This document shows positions 25,292 to 34,600 of a stretch of 64,000 bases of DNA, piece by piece; within the stretch, counting starts at the first letter, position 1; every line of letters starts with the position of its first letter. The position numbers were made by a program, and so were the translations under genes. The DNA comes from Clostridia bacterium (GTDB lineage: Bacteria; Bacillota; Peptococcia; DRI-13; UBA5745), in the NCBI GenBank assembly GCA_018436095.1, contig JAHDMJ010000024.1:1-64000 (forward strand), in the 5' to 3' direction. The notes beneath the pieces are model-generated. The model saw only the letters and a program-made list of their open reading frames with translations, did no database searches and was not told the origin of the DNA.

Positions 25292-26545
25292 ATGAGCCTT
25301 TTAACAACGCTGACTCGCAATTGGTTGACCAGATCCCTGGAGCCCTTTGCCTTTAAGAATGAATATGATAATCATTTGGAATTTGAACGGGAGGATAAAC
25401 TGGGACTGTATGTCCATATCCCCTTTTGCAGGCAGCTCTGCAGCTTCTGCCCCTATTGCAAGCAACTATATGATGAGGCTGTCTGCAATGAATATCTTGA
25501 CCATTTGATTCGGGAAATCCATCTGGTTGGCTCCCGGCTGACCCAAAAAAAACAAGCCACCAGCTTGTATTTTGGCGGAGGTACGCCGGCCCTTGCCGCT
25601 GCCAGAATAGGCGAAATCATCTCGGCACTGCAGCAATATTTTATCATTACCGAGGGCATTGGCGTGGAGCTCCATCCCGATAATGTGAATGAAGAAACCC
25701 TGAATATTTTACGCTCTGCCGGCGTCAGCAAAATCAGCATTGGCGTTCAGTCCTTCAGTGACAAGTTCCTTGACCTTCTCGGCAGAAAAGACTTCGAAAT
25801 GAAGCAGCTTGAGGCGGCGCTGCAAAAGGCGCCTTTTGATACGGTATCCATGGATTTTATTTTTGCGCTGCCCAACCAAACCTTTGAGGATGTGAAATCC
25901 GATATTGAAACGGCCTTTGCCATAGGGGCAAACCACGTTGCCATATATCCTTTTATTGACTTTACCTTTACCGGCTCAAATGTCAAAGCAATGGCAAAAC
26001 GGGAAAAACGCAAGCTGTTGGATGATATCACCTTGTATTGCCGCTCTAAGGGATATAGCCGGGATTCTATCTGGACATTTTCCAATGTGCCCGAAGCAAA
26101 GTATTCTTCCATGACCCGGGAGAACTTTCTGGGCTTTGGCTGCTCAGCGACAACCTTGCTGCGCAATCAATTTAAAATCAATACCTTTTCCGCAGCAGAA
26201 TATCAAAGGCGGATTGCCGGAAACAACTTGCCGACTTCGTTGACCCTCCGCTTTACCAAACGCCAGCGCATGATCTACTATCTTTTTTGGACCGCCTACA
26301 GCACGCAAGTTGACGCCGAAGCCTTCGAAAGGTTTTTTGGCGAGAAGCTGGAAAGCTGCTACGGTTTTGAGCTGTGGATGGCAAAGAGGCTTGGCTTCAT
26401 CACCGAAGAAAAGGGTGTATTCCGCATGACCTTGAAAGGCGCCTTTTATTACCATTACTATGAAAACTTTTACACCCTTTCCTATATTGACAAAATGTGG
26501 AGCGTTATGCGGACCCATGCCTTTCCGGAGGAAATCAGGCTCTAA
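25292..26545 (+). CDS. HemN/HemW-like radical SAM protein
   Basis: A 417-residue protein with the HemN-type motif HIPFCRQLCSFCPYC (C46, C50, C53), SLYFGGGTPALA, ELHPDNVNEETL and ISIGVQSFSDKFLDLLGR. The C-terminal domain is helical, as in coproporphyrinogen dehydrogenase-like proteins. HemN-family members include HemN, the heme chaperone HemW and methylases such as ChuW, so the reaction is open. No heme genes are nearby. ATG follows GGGGGAGG. Confidence 0.8.
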   Translation: MSLLTTLTRNWLTRSLEPFAFKNEYDNHLEFEREDKLGLYVHIPFCRQLCSFCPYCKQLYDEAVCNEYLDHLIREIHLVGSRLTQKKQATSLYFGGGTPALAAARIGEIISALQQYFIITEGIGVELHPDNVNEETLNILRSAGVSKISIGVQSFSDKFLDLLGRKDFEMKQLEAALQKAPFDTVSMDFIFALPNQTFEDVKSDIETAFAIGANHVAIYPFIDFTFTGSNVKAMAKREKRKLLDDITLYCRSKGYSRDSIWTFSNVPEAKYSSMTRENFLGFGCSATTLLRNQFKINTFSAAEYQRRIAGNNLPTSLTLRFTKRQRMIYYLFWTAYSTQVDAEAFERFFGEKLESCYGFELWMAKRLGFITEEKGVFRMTLKGAFYYHYYENFYTLSYIDKMWSVMRTHAFPEEIRL

Positions 26546-26599
26546 GCGGCATGACGGCAGGAGCGGGGAGTAGGCGGTAGGAACGGCAGGAGCAACACA

Positions 26600-26690
26600 G
26601 CCGTAGGCAGCAAGGCCGTAGGCAGCAAGGCCGTAGGCAGCAAGGCCGTAGCAAGGCCGTAGGCAGCAAGGCCGTAGGCAGCACAGCGGC
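26600..26690. repeat. 15-bp tandem repeat
   Basis: GCCGTAGGCAGCAAG is repeated from 26600 about six times, one copy being shortened. Directly downstream of the HemN-like gene stop codon region. Confidence 0.85.
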
Positions 26691-26748
26691 AGTAGCAGTG
26701 ACGCAGAAGCGGCAGAGCTGTAGGTTCTGGCCTTTGGCTGCGGCTCAT

Positions 26749-27055
26749 GTGCAAAATTGCAAGTTTGTACCTGTCCGCACCCCCATTTGTGCAAAATTGC
26801 AAGTTTGTATCCCTCATTCATGCAGGTTTTTATTTAAAGTTTCATGTTTATGGTATAAATATAATTTTCCCCTCATAATTTTAAATTTAAGGCTTATTTT
26901 GGGTGGACAAACCTGCAATTTTGAACAGATAGCCTTACCTAACAGCAACAAACCTGCAATTTTGAACAGTTAGCCTTGCCTAACAACGACAAACCTGCAA
27001 TTCTGAACAGATAGCCTAACCCAGCAGCGACAAACCTGCAATTTAGGGAGCAATT
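26749..27055. repeat. Mirror-arranged 41-bp repeat arrays (two reverse, four forward)
   Basis: Reverse cores end at 26768 and 26808. Forward cores ACAAACCTGCAATTTTG start at 26907, 26948, 26989 and 27030, each exactly 41 bp apart. Tails read AACAGTTAGCC or AACAGATAGCC, then a variable segment with GTTAG/CTAAC complementarity. An A/T-rich centre of about 100 bp separates the arms. Confidence 0.9.
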
Positions 27056-27086
27056 AGCTCCAATGTTCTGTCTTGCCCCATCACCT

Positions 27087-27126
27087 AAAAAAACGGATGA
27101 TCAGAAATCTCTGACCATCCGTTTTT
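27087..27126. terminator. Bidirectional intrinsic terminator
   Basis: ACGGATGATCAGA (27093-27105) pairs with TCTGACCATCCGT (27110-27122), one mismatch, 4-nt loop. An A-run lies on the left and a T-run on the right, so it can work for the minus-strand CAP gene and for plus-strand transcripts. Confidence 0.9.
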
Positions 27127-27156
27127 GTGATTGTATTCAAAGCCCCAGCCGGCCGG

Positions 27157-28872
27157 TCAATCCAAAGTAATAAACTCCTGGACAAAATAGAAACCGTATT
27201 TGCTGGCTTTTTTGTAGTATGCGCCTACACCCAGATATTGATTGTCCTCCAGCATACCCTGGCGGTGGGAGGCGGAATCTACCCAGCCCTTCAGCACCTG
27301 AATGGCGTCGGCAAAGCCGCCGGCCAGATTTTCCGATACTTTGCGGACATTGAGTCCCGCAGCTTCCATACGTTTCAGAGGATCCAAGCCCTCAGGATTC
27401 AAATGGCTCAGGTAGTTGCGCTCAGCCATATCCTTGGCATGAGCCAGGGCTACTCTGGCGGCATAATTATTGTAACCAACCTCTTTTTTGCCGTTAGCGA
27501 CACGGAAGGCATTGGTAATGTCCACACACTCCTGCTCGTAGGTACGCAGCAGCCGGTCCGGATTCTTTGCAAAAATCGCCAACTGCTCCGCCGGGCTGGG
27601 AAACTCTGTCATACAAAACACGGCGTATAAGGAATCCTTATTATGAGGATCAAACCACAGCTCCATAGTGTCACTATTAAATTGGGCGGCATCCGCATCT
27701 TTTTTGGCCGAGCCGTAACCTAGATTATTTTTCAAGCCAAAGGTCTGGCAATTGGTGAAGAACGCCCTCACCCGCTGATCCTTCATGCCTACCATCACAA
27801 ATTCTTTGTAATCCCGGTTGTAAACATGCCACTGCAAGCCATAAGCCGATTCATCAATGCGGTTGGGGCGGCCCAGGCTCTCGGTTAGCTGGCTCTCAGT
27901 CTGGCCCAGCCAAACCAGCTTGCCGTTGATGGTTATTTCATTGTCGGTCAGGTCGCCCTTGGAAACGGGGGTGCTGCGCAGATGGATAGCCTCACCTTCC
28001 GCCGTCTTAGTCCATTCCACCTGAAAGCCGAAAGCCTCAGCCCCATAGCGGATAGGAACATAGACCCGGTTGATGGTTTGGTCAATATAAAGGGCTGCAT
28101 CCTTCATAATATTTGCCCTGCCGTTGATGGAGTAGACAGAAGAATTTAAGGCGTAAATCACCTCAACCCTGCCTCTGGCAGCGCTGACGGTGCCATTGCT
28201 TTGCTGCCAGGTCACTTTGGCTCCCAAGGCTTCCAGATAGGAACGCAAAGGGTAGTAAGTGCGGCCGTTTTTGTTTTGGATGGGATCGGTGAGAAATATC
28301 TCCTGATCATCCAAATACAGCTTGATTGCGGGCTGGCCGCTAAGCTGGCTGCCGGTAGTTTGGTTGCCGGTGATTTGACTGCCGGTAGTTTGACTGCCGG
28401 TAGTTTGGCTGCCGGTAGTTTGATTGCCGGTAGTTTGGCTGCCGGCGGCAGCGGGTTCTGCCTCTTTCTGCATATCCTGACCGCCGGTTTGGTTTGGGGC
28501 TCCTATACTTTCGGCACGGAGGCCATTGGCGGCGGCAGCCCTATCTTGCACTTCGCCGCCGGAGGTCCCTGCTCCGCCGGAGACCGCAGCCCCGCCGACG
28601 ACCGCAGCCCCGGCGCCGGCCCCGTCTTTGGCAGCCGTATCCGCGGCAGCACCGCCCTCGGCCATATTCCGGGCAGGATCATCAGCAGTAACTATGCTTC
28701 CTGCGCCCTTCAATTCCGCCCCATTGCCTGCTGCGGCATTCAGCTCTGCTGCCGCCAACGGTGAGGGGAGGCTCAGCAAAGCCAGGCAAAGACTGCCCAA
28801 AACAAGTCTCTGTATACGCCTGTAGGTCGCTTTAGTTCCAGCTTCCCCCTTAATTGCTGCCTTGATGTTCAA
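27157..28872 (-). CDS. Secreted CAP-domain protein with copper amine oxidase-like N-terminal domain
   Basis: A 571-residue exported protein. A signal peptide (about residues 20-43, ending LAAAE) is followed by an Ala/Gly-rich linker and a Thr/Gly/Ser/Gln repeat (TGNQTTGSQ units, about 145-170). Next is a Cu_amine_oxidN-like module (YYPLRSYLEALGAKVTW; YVPIRYGAEAFGFQVEW), then a CAP-associated region (TESQLTESLGRP). The C-terminal CAP/SCP domain has ITNAFRVANG, ALAHAKDMAERNYLSH and SENLAGG. Probably cell-wall associated; activity unknown. The start overlaps the upstream gene by 23 bp. Confidence 0.88.
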   Translation of the reverse strand: MNIKAAIKGEAGTKATYRRIQRLVLGSLCLALLSLPSPLAAAELNAAAGNGAELKGAGSIVTADDPARNMAEGGAAADTAAKDGAGAGAAVVGGAAVSGGAGTSGGEVQDRAAAANGLRAESIGAPNQTGGQDMQKEAEPAAAGSQTTGNQTTGSQTTGSQTTGSQITGNQTTGSQLSGQPAIKLYLDDQEIFLTDPIQNKNGRTYYPLRSYLEALGAKVTWQQSNGTVSAARGRVEVIYALNSSVYSINGRANIMKDAALYIDQTINRVYVPIRYGAEAFGFQVEWTKTAEGEAIHLRSTPVSKGDLTDNEITINGKLVWLGQTESQLTESLGRPNRIDESAYGLQWHVYNRDYKEFVMVGMKDQRVRAFFTNCQTFGLKNNLGYGSAKKDADAAQFNSDTMELWFDPHNKDSLYAVFCMTEFPSPAEQLAIFAKNPDRLLRTYEQECVDITNAFRVANGKKEVGYNNYAARVALAHAKDMAERNYLSHLNPEGLDPLKRMEAAGLNVRKVSENLAGGFADAIQVLKGWVDSASHRQGMLEDNQYLGVGAYYKKASKYGFYFVQEFITLD

Positions 28873-29284
28873 CCTGACTTTCCTCCTGTATCCGGCTTAC
28901 CAGCTTGTCTAAATGCTCCGCCGCCTTTTCAATGACGACCTGGCATTTCTTTTCCGGCGTGCGGTAGTCGTTTTTGAGAGCATCGCAATATATGCTGCCC
29001 ATTTCTGCCTGAAAACCTTCCAACAATTCCTTTGTCATGGGTTTTAACTCCTGGGACTGATGGGCTACGGTATCAATCAGCAAATGGCTCAGGGCCATAA
29101 CGGCGCCGCAAAGAGCCCCGCAAGTGCTTTCGATAGCTAAACCGCCGCCAAAACCGCCGGCCAGCTTCATCCCTTCTTCACTGAGATTTAAGCCGTAGGC
29201 CTCATTAGCGCCCCGGATAATTTTTTCCGCACAATTATAATCCTCCGCTTGCCCAAAGCCATCGGCGATCAATTGTTTAAGCAT
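28850..29284 (-). CDS. C_GCAxxG_C_C family protein
   Basis: A 144-residue protein with the conserved cysteine pattern of the TIGR01909 family: NCAEKIIRGANEAYG early, GGFGGGLAIESTCGALCGAVMALS centrally, and later single cysteines (SIYCDAL, KKCQVVI). Members are thought to bind a metal or Fe-S cluster and are frequent in anaerobes; function unknown. Overlaps the CAP gene at its 3' end. Confidence 0.8.
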   Translation of the reverse strand: MLKQLIADGFGQAEDYNCAEKIIRGANEAYGLNLSEEGMKLAGGFGGGLAIESTCGALCGAVMALSHLLIDTVAHQSQELKPMTKELLEGFQAEMGSIYCDALKNDYRTPEKKCQVVIEKAAEHLDKLVSRIQEESQVEHQGSN

Positions 29285-29382
29285 CTCTAACCCCTCACTT
29301 TGCTTTGCCTCTGTTTGCCAATTACATTAAACATCGTTTTGTTTCGTCATTCATGCACTTTCTTTGAACTTTTTCGATAAGA

Positions 29383-30798
29383 TTAATTAGCGTAAAAAGA
29401 TTCTAACCCTTGGCCAGAAGTGCTAAAAAACTGTCCGTATCCTTCAACACCTAAATCTTGCTTTTCATTTTTTAATAGTTCTTCTAATGTGTAAATCATA
29501 TCCTTCTTCAATTCATCATCGAGTATTATCCATTCTCCGTTAACTTCTACAATCAGCTCTCCTGAGCTATTAAAATAAACATTCTCACACATAATTGGAA
29601 GCCCCGGCGCATTTAATGCCGATTTAACAGTGTTCAGAAACTCTTTTCTTTGATTTTCTATATCCGCCGGCTCCCCATCCCCCTGGCTGATCTCGGGAGC
29701 ATCCTGGGAAAATAACGCCATGGGGTCATAGCCTTCCACATAGGTGATCTCAGCCTTATCCACTATCTCTGAATAATATTCGTCAAAATATTTATCCTTG
29801 GCATCCTGCAGCAGCCTGGCAGCCAGGTCTCCTTTTACCTCGTCGAAGGATTTCGTACGGGCAGGGGAAATATCGTCAAGAATAATGATATGGTATCCAA
29901 ATTGAGATTCCACAGGCTCCTGGGTAATGTCTCCCGTCTTCTGTAATGCATAAGAAGCCTCGGTAAAGGGAGCCACCAGTGAACTGCCGCCGTCCATAAC
30001 CCCGGCCGAATTGAAGGGCCCGATGACGCCGCCGCCAGCCGCGGAACCCTTATCATCACTTTTTTCCGTCACTAAAGCGGCAAAATCGGCGCCTTCGTTG
30101 AGGCTTTTGATAATGGCCTCCGCTTCCTGCTTAGCCGCGGCTTTGGCCTCTTCTTCCTGAGCCTCAATCAAAATATGACGTACCGTCCTGGTCTCGTCAA
30201 TTTTGAACTCGCCGGGATAAGCGTTGTAGTATTCCTCCGGGCTCTGCTCCGGCTCCGTAATTCCTTCCGTCTTAGCCTCATAGAGATTTTGAATAATCAT
30301 CTGGTTCTTGATATAGCGGCGAATGGTCTCATCGGTGAAGCCCATCATAGTCTGGATGGCTTTGAATCCCTCTTCATCCGTCTGATATAAGGTAACCAAC
30401 TCTTTGATGTAGTCTTCAACTTCTTTATCGGCTACCTCAATATTTTCTTTTTGGGCTTCCTGCATCAGGGCAACCTGCTCGGCGTAACTGCCCAGATAAC
30501 TCAGCTTATAGCTATCCAAAAAGCTGGTAACCTGGGCATCCAGCTCTGTGGACATATCCAGCCCCAGGCTCAGAGACATGGTTTCCAAATACCATTCCAT
30601 ATACACGTCTTCATAAATATCTTCGCCGTTTACCGTAGCAATGACTTTATGCTCACCGGTACTGACGCCGCCGATGGCGGCCGGCACCTGGCCCTGAGGC
30701 TCCTGGGAACCGGCGGCGCCGCTGCCGCAAGCCGTTAGTAAGCTAAAGGCCATAGCTGCAATACAAAGTACTGAAACAATCCTCTTGCTATTTTTCAT
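29383..30798 (-). CDS. PrsA/SurA-like peptidyl-prolyl isomerase lipoprotein
   Basis: A 471-residue exported foldase. The signal peptide ends in the lipobox LLTAC (Cys about residue 24). A SurA-N-like helical region precedes a parvulin (PpiC) domain beginning TVRHILIEAQEEEA and containing GADFAALV, GGGVIGPF and QFGYHIIILDDI. A C-terminal extension of about 120 residues follows and is unusual for PrsA. Likely assists folding of secreted proteins at the outer face of the membrane. Its position after mfd is a common Firmicutes arrangement. Confidence 0.88.
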   Translation of the reverse strand: MKNSKRIVSVLCIAAMAFSLLTACGSGAAGSQEPQGQVPAAIGGVSTGEHKVIATVNGEDIYEDVYMEWYLETMSLSLGLDMSTELDAQVTSFLDSYKLSYLGSYAEQVALMQEAQKENIEVADKEVEDYIKELVTLYQTDEEGFKAIQTMMGFTDETIRRYIKNQMIIQNLYEAKTEGITEPEQSPEEYYNAYPGEFKIDETRTVRHILIEAQEEEAKAAAKQEAEAIIKSLNEGADFAALVTEKSDDKGSAAGGGVIGPFNSAGVMDGGSSLVAPFTEASYALQKTGDITQEPVESQFGYHIIILDDISPARTKSFDEVKGDLAARLLQDAKDKYFDEYYSEIVDKAEITYVEGYDPMALFSQDAPEISQGDGEPADIENQRKEFLNTVKSALNAPGLPIMCENVYFNSSGELIVEVNGEWIILDDELKKDMIYTLEELLKNEKQDLGVEGYGQFFSTSGQGLESFYAN

Positions 30799-30880
30799 TT
30801 AATTTCTCCTCATATCCTCTATTAATCTCTTGGGCTTCAACCGCACAGCTTGCCCAATAAGATACATTATAACGCATCCT

Positions 30881-30907
30881 AAGCAAGTTTTGAAGGAAAA
30901 CTTGCTT
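30881..30907. terminator. Perfect 11-bp hairpin between mfd and prsA-like gene
   Basis: AAGCAAGTTTT (30881-30891) pairs with AAAACTTGCTT (30897-30907), loop GAAGG. On the minus strand no T-run follows directly, so it may be an mRNA processing or partial termination site downstream of mfd. Confidence 0.45.
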
Positions 30908-30963
30908 CAAAAAATTTCAAGTATAGAAATTTATGGGAGCTGCACCAGGTTCGGATGCAGAGT

Positions 30964-33900
30964 TCAGGACTTTTTTACAAGGGCCAGCAGCGCCTGTACT
31001 ACTTTCGTTAAAAAGCCGATAACATTCTGCTCTTCCAGTTTAGCCAATTGAATAATAATTTCCAGCTTATCCGTGGCATTGAACGAAATGCGGCGGTTAA
31101 AGCTTTTCACCAGCTCCATCAGCTCCGGTCCCTTCAGGCCATGATCCTGGGCCATCATGATTTTAATCTGCTTTGGCTCCTGGATAACGCCGGCAATTTT
31201 AGCCTCCTTGGCCACGGCTTTAATGAAACCGATAGCCAGCAGGTTCTCCAAAGGATCCGGCAAATCGCCGAAACGGTCCACCATTTCTTCCCGCAGCTCG
31301 TCAATATCTTCATTGTTTCTGGCGTTATTGATTCGCTGGTAAAAGTCAATTTTGGCGCTTTCGTCTTCCATATATTCCATGGGAATATAGGCTTTGACCT
31401 GAAGATCGATAGCCACGGTTTCCAGTTCCTCCTCGGGACTTTCCGGCAGGGCATGGCCCAGCAGCTTCTCCCGGCGCTTCTTTTTCATGGCGTCTTCCAG
31501 CATCCGGCAATACAGGTCAAAACCTACGGCGGCGATTTGGCCGTGCTGTTCCGCTCCCAAAAGATTGCCGGCTCCCCGGATCTCCAGATCCCGCATGGCT
31601 ATTTTGTAGCCTGCTCCCAGCTCCGTAAACTCCCGGATAGCCGACATCCTCTTTTCGGCCACCTCGGAAATGGTTTTGTCTTTCGTGTAAGTAAGATAGG
31701 CGTAGGCCACCCGGTTGGAACGGCCCACCCGGCCTCTGATCTGGTAAAGCTGGGCCAGGCCCAGGCGGTCCGCATTGTTGATGATCACCGTATTGGCATT
31801 GCTGATATCCAAGCCCGATTCAATAATGGTGGTGCAGACCAGGACATCGATATCCCCTTCCATGAAATCAAACATGATCCCTTCCAGGGCTGCTTCCGTC
31901 ATCCGGCCATGGGCCGAAGCCACCCTGGCCTCCGGCACAATGGCGGCAATGCCTTCCCGGACCCTGTCGATATCTTCAATCCGGTTATGCACATAATAAA
32001 CCTGGCCGCCCCGGCCCAGTTCCCGGCGGATAGCCTCCCGGATCAAAGGCGCCGAATATTCTACCACATAGGTCTGCACAGGGTAACGGTCCTCCGGCGC
32101 CGTCTCAATAACGCTCAAATCCCGCAGGCCCGACATCGCCATATGAAGAGTCCGGGGAATGGGCGTGGCCGTCAGGGTCAGCACATCCACCGATTGCTTG
32201 AGTTTTTTTATTTTTTCTTTGTGGCCCACACCAAAACGCTGTTCTTCATCGACAATCAAGAGTCCCAGATTTTTAAACTCTACATCCTGGGACAAAATCC
32301 GGTGGGTGCCGATCAAAATATCCACCCGGCCCTGAGACAGCCGCTTCAGGGTATCTTTCTGCTCGGCTGGGCGGCGGAATCTATTGAGCACCGCTACCTC
32401 CAGAGCAAAGCCTTCAAAGCGCTCCCGGAAGGTATTATAATGCTGCTGGGCCAAAACCGTGGTGGGTACCAATACGGCCACCTGCCAGCCGGAAGCGGCG
32501 GCCTTAAAGGCAGCCCGCATGGCTACCTCGGTTTTGCCGTAGCCTACGTCGCCGCAGAGCAGCCGGTCCATGGGCCGGGGCCTTTCCATATCCTGCTTTA
32601 CCTCTTCGATGGAGCGCAGCTGATCCTGGGTTTCCTCAAAGGGGAAAGCCTCCTCAAACTCCTGCTGCCAAGGGGTGTCTTCACCAAAGGCTGTACCCGG
32701 CAAGGCTTCCCGGGCAGCATAAAGCTCCAGCAGCTCTTCGGCCATATCATCTACAGCCTTCCTGGCCTTGGCTTTCGTACGGACCCATTCGCTGCCGCCC
32801 AGCTTCGATAATTTGGGCCGGTTGCCTTCCTGCCCCGTATACTTTTGCAGCAGCTCCGCCTGATCCGTAGGCACATAAAGGCGGTCGGAACCGCTGTAAC
32901 TGATGACCAGGTAATCCCGCTGGGCCTGATCTACCGTAATATTCTCAATGCCTTCATAACGGCCGATGCCGTAATTGATATGAACAATATAATCACCGGG
33001 TTTTAAATCTTCCAGGAAAAGCTGTTTTTTGCCTTCCCGAAACATTTTTTTCGTCGCTTTCTTCTTGGGCTGAAAAAACAGCTCATGCTCCGAGACTACT
33101 GCCAGCTTGAGACCGGGCAGGTCGAAGCCGCCGGATATCTTACCGGGCAAAATGAAGATGCCCCCGCCTGCGGGGGTAAAGCTGCCGTCGCTCCAGCTGC
33201 TTTCCAAACCCAGGCTGCGCAGGCTTTCCTGCAGCCTTTGGCCCCGCTCTTTGCTGCCCACCAGAATCATCATGCAGTATTGCTGCCGCCGCCATTCCGT
33301 CAGCTCATCGGCCAAAAGCTGAACTTTCTTTAAAAATAAAGAAACGCTCTTTGCCGTCAGACCCAGGGTATTGATATCCTCAAACCAGCTGGGCCGCTTC
33401 GGCAGCAAAGCCAAAAACAGCAGTCCCTTGCTGCCGGTTTGCCGCACCAGATCATCCAGGGACAGGTAAGTCCGCATTTGCCCGGGACAGATACGGCCTT
33501 TTTCCAGCAGGTCAAGGCAGGTCTCGCTATATTCTTTTTCCCAAAGCTGACTGGCCTCTTTTTGACGGGAGGGCTCAGCCATCACCGGCAGCAGGGGCCG
33601 GCCAAAATAATCGCTGATCAGGCAGGGTGCAACGCCGGCATAAGGCAGCAACTGCTCATGGCCGGGAAAAAAGCAGCCTTCTCTCAGCAATTCCACCAGC
33701 TGTTCCGCCCTGCTGCCCTCCTGGACTCCCTCTTTGTCTTCTTCACCGCCGCTTTCTGCAGCCGTTTTCTTCTTGCGCCTTTTAGCCGGGAGTTTTCCCT
33801 CTCCCTGCAGCCCTGCAATAATGCTGGCTTTTTGCTCCGCTGAAAAAATACATTCGCTGGCGGGGGCAAGAAGAATATCCTGGACTTTATCGGTAGAGCG

Positions 33901-34548
33901 CTGGGATTCCGGAGCGAAGCTGCGAATGGAATCCAGCTCTTCATCAAAAAATTCCAAGCGCCAGGGTTTTAAAGCGGTGGGGCAAAATACGTCCAATATG
34001 CCGCCCCGGAGAGCAATCTGGCCCTTTTCCTCAACCCTTTCCACCCGTTCATAGCCCCGCTCCACCAGCCAGGCCACCAATTCCATAACCTCCAGGGTTT
34101 GCCCTACTTGCAAAACCCGGAAATGAGACCGCAGCTGCTCCTTGGGCAGCATAGTCTTGCGCAGAGCCTCCACCGTAGTTACCACAGCCACCGGCCCCTG
34201 GGCATACAAAAGAGCCTGAATTACCTCCAGGCGTTTCCAGCGGGTCTCTTTGCTTTGGGCCAGCACCTCAAAAGGGATGATGTCCAAGGCCGGAAAATAA
34301 AGAACCTGATAGTCCGGCAGCCAAAAGCTGAAATCATCAATGATTTCCCTGGCCTTTTGGGTATTTTCCGCCATAAACAGGATGTCCTTGCCCTGGTTTT
34401 CGGCTATGGCCGCCGTCAAAAACCCCCTTTGGCTGCCGGATAAGCCATGAATCAAATTATGGCTTTTTTCGCCGGCCTGCTGAATCACAAAACTATATTC
34501 GGATTGTTTCTTTAAAAAGGCTTGCAGCAGCGATATCCCCGTGTCCAA
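30964..34548 (-). CDS. mfd: Transcription-repair coupling factor
   Basis: A 1194-residue SF2 translocase. Domains in order: UvrB-homology region (about 1-350), RNA polymerase-interacting CarD-like domain (KPGDYIVHINYGIGRYEGI, about 510-570), RecG-type helicase core (GDVGYGKTEVAMRAAF Walker A, DEEQRFGV box II, TATPIPRTLHMA) and a C-terminal TRCF domain. It removes RNA polymerase stalled at lesions and recruits UvrA. The likely start codon is TTG at 34548 with GGTGG just upstream. It lies in the ispE-glmU-prs-pth-mfd run usual in Firmicutes. Confidence 0.96.
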   Translation of the reverse strand: MDTGISLLQAFLKKQSEYSFVIQQAGEKSHNLIHGLSGSQRGFLTAAIAENQGKDILFMAENTQKAREIIDDFSFWLPDYQVLYFPALDIIPFEVLAQSKETRWKRLEVIQALLYAQGPVAVVTTVEALRKTMLPKEQLRSHFRVLQVGQTLEVMELVAWLVERGYERVERVEEKGQIALRGGILDVFCPTALKPWRLEFFDEELDSIRSFAPESQRSTDKVQDILLAPASECIFSAEQKASIIAGLQGEGKLPAKRRKKKTAAESGGEEDKEGVQEGSRAEQLVELLREGCFFPGHEQLLPYAGVAPCLISDYFGRPLLPVMAEPSRQKEASQLWEKEYSETCLDLLEKGRICPGQMRTYLSLDDLVRQTGSKGLLFLALLPKRPSWFEDINTLGLTAKSVSLFLKKVQLLADELTEWRRQQYCMMILVGSKERGQRLQESLRSLGLESSWSDGSFTPAGGGIFILPGKISGGFDLPGLKLAVVSEHELFFQPKKKATKKMFREGKKQLFLEDLKPGDYIVHINYGIGRYEGIENITVDQAQRDYLVISYSGSDRLYVPTDQAELLQKYTGQEGNRPKLSKLGGSEWVRTKAKARKAVDDMAEELLELYAAREALPGTAFGEDTPWQQEFEEAFPFEETQDQLRSIEEVKQDMERPRPMDRLLCGDVGYGKTEVAMRAAFKAAASGWQVAVLVPTTVLAQQHYNTFRERFEGFALEVAVLNRFRRPAEQKDTLKRLSQGRVDILIGTHRILSQDVEFKNLGLLIVDEEQRFGVGHKEKIKKLKQSVDVLTLTATPIPRTLHMAMSGLRDLSVIETAPEDRYPVQTYVVEYSAPLIREAIRRELGRGGQVYYVHNRIEDIDRVREGIAAIVPEARVASAHGRMTEAALEGIMFDFMEGDIDVLVCTTIIESGLDISNANTVIINNADRLGLAQLYQIRGRVGRSNRVAYAYLTYTKDKTISEVAEKRMSAIREFTELGAGYKIAMRDLEIRGAGNLLGAEQHGQIAAVGFDLYCRMLEDAMKKKRREKLLGHALPESPEEELETVAIDLQVKAYIPMEYMEDESAKIDFYQRINNARNNEDIDELREEMVDRFGDLPDPLENLLAIGFIKAVAKEAKIAGVIQEPKQIKIMMAQDHGLKGPELMELVKSFNRRISFNATDKLEIIIQLAKLEEQNVIGFLTKVVQALLALVKKS

Positions 34549-34600
34549 GTTCCACCTATCCTTTATTCATTTTTCGGTGGAACTCGTTCCACCTGGTCCT

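Larger units (their letters stand above)
26546..27156. other. Long repeat-filled intergenic region
   Basis: About 610 bp between convergent genes contain a 15-bp minisatellite, mirrored 41-bp repeat arrays and a bidirectional terminator, each listed separately. No gene supported. Confidence 0.7.

Noticed and set aside
26907-27055. CRISPR array with 41-bp period
   Set aside because: The conserved and variable parts do not behave as identical repeats with unrelated spacers: the spacers are similar to each other, copies occur on both strands in mirror order, and no cas genes are present.
31048-32811. 587-residue plus-strand frame
   Set aside because: Antisense shadow of mfd; no domain features.
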